A DNA stretch of 64,000 nucleotides from an uncultured Sphingomonadaceae bacterium (GTDB lineage: Bacteria; Pseudomonadota; Alphaproteobacteria; Sphingomonadales; Sphingomonadaceae), in the NCBI GenBank assembly GCA_947494305.1, contig CANLUL010000001.1, forward strand, positions 1,612,001 through 1,676,000, written 5' to 3'. Below the pieces are notes generated by a model that searched no databases, was not told the DNA's origin, and saw only the letters and a list, made by a program, of their open reading frames with translations. The stretch's first letter is position 1. Each line of letters opens with the position of its first letter. Shown piece by piece: positions 63,830 through 64,000 of this stretch. A program made the position numbers and the translations under genes.

Positions 63830-64000
63830 GTGTTGAAGAAACTTCTCCTCACCTGGCTGACCCTACCATTACTCGCCGCTTGCTCTCTCAACTCTGCACT
63901 GCCAGAAATTGTGCAATCGGATGCAGACTTGATCATTCAAAATGTCACAGCGATCGATGCAGTCTACGGAACGCGACCCAATATGGACGTAGCGATCACC
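63830..64000 (+). CDS. Lipoprotein amidohydrolase (partial, 5' end)
   Basis: The first 57 codons. A lipoprotein signal (LLLTWLTLPLLAACS, lipobox LLAAC) is followed by DLIIQNVTAIDAVYGTRPNMDVAIT, the start of the beta-sandwich in amidohydrolases. GTG 63830 is preceded by AAAGGAA; an ATG at 63803 is in frame but lacks a ribosome site. The rest of the protein is beyond the window, so metal ligands cannot be checked. Confidence 0.65.
   Translation, partial: MLKKLLLTWLTLPLLAACSLNSALPEIVQSDADLIIQNVTAIDAVYGTRPNMDVAIT

Overview
The window looks like chromosomal DNA of a marine or freshwater alphaproteobacterium of the order Sphingomonadales (Parasphingorhabdus/Sphingorhabdus-like is my guess; no 16S gene is present to fix it). 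The grounds are moderate GC with many TTG/GTG starts, a crtY-crtI-crtB carotenoid operon, the long KQCGH-type isocitrate lyase, a TPP-riboswitch-controlled thiC, MipA/OmpV, several Baeyer-Villiger monooxygenases (BVMOs), and small helical proteins and LuxR-with-membrane-anchor genes that I associate with sphingomonads. I see no rRNA, tRNA, CRISPR array, intact insertion sequence or transposase.

Layout. (i) 1-2844: end of a flagellar operon (flgK tail, flgL) and motA-motB. (ii) 3355-12597: a signalling region with a diguanylate cyclase joined to a soluble transhydrogenase (sthA), a RadC/winged-helix/membrane-protein group with overlapping genes, a TTG-started LuxR-type regulator with a C-terminal membrane anchor, a PAS-PAS-GGDEF-EAL protein and a PilZ protein. 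Three tiny paralogous helical proteins are scattered through it; a fourth lies at 32.7 kb. (iii) 13023-24952: aceA with strong downstream hairpins, a lipoprotein S41 peptidase, a globin-like protein, a tight cupin/AhpD-like/BKACE/CpeT operon, a SET-domain methyltransferase, a run of tiny genes, a Nudix hydrolase and a TIGR03032-type protein. (iv) 25186-32274: secreted SH3 and Rid proteins, an HTH protein with two decayed partial copies nearby, a DUF2971 gene bracketed by inverted repeats, a REP-like hairpin, and thiC plus a coupled hotdog protein behind a TPP riboswitch. (v) 32612-44641: an oxidative catabolic island with TetR and HxlR regulators, three BVMOs (one fused to an HSL-type esterase) and a two-subunit molybdenum hydroxylase. 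(vi) 44702-64000: a membrane GGDEF-EAL protein, a PPOX/VOC pair with a divergent LysR, a VOC/desaturase/DUF2141/MipA operon, crtYIB, a CysQ-like phosphatase overlapping pmbA, an OYE-family enzyme, a large SF2 helicase with a predicted membrane hairpin, a GPH sugar symporter and the start of a lipoprotein amidohydrolase.

How the genes fit together. Motility, c-di-GMP turnover (three GGDEF proteins, two with EAL) and a PilZ receptor form one motile/sessile regulatory theme. The BVMO/esterase fusion, the two other BVMOs and the molybdenum hydroxylase would suit stepwise oxidation of ketones or cyclic compounds to esters and then acid plus alcohol, whose C2 products would feed the glyoxylate shunt through aceA; this last link is inference. 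The best candidates for something undescribed are the family of four small proteins sharing an ungapped 27-residue core, the BVMO-HSL fusion with an altered fingerprint, the membrane-anchored helicase, and the repeat structures around the HTH and DUF2971 genes. Start codons were adjusted by ribosome-binding sites where these were clear.
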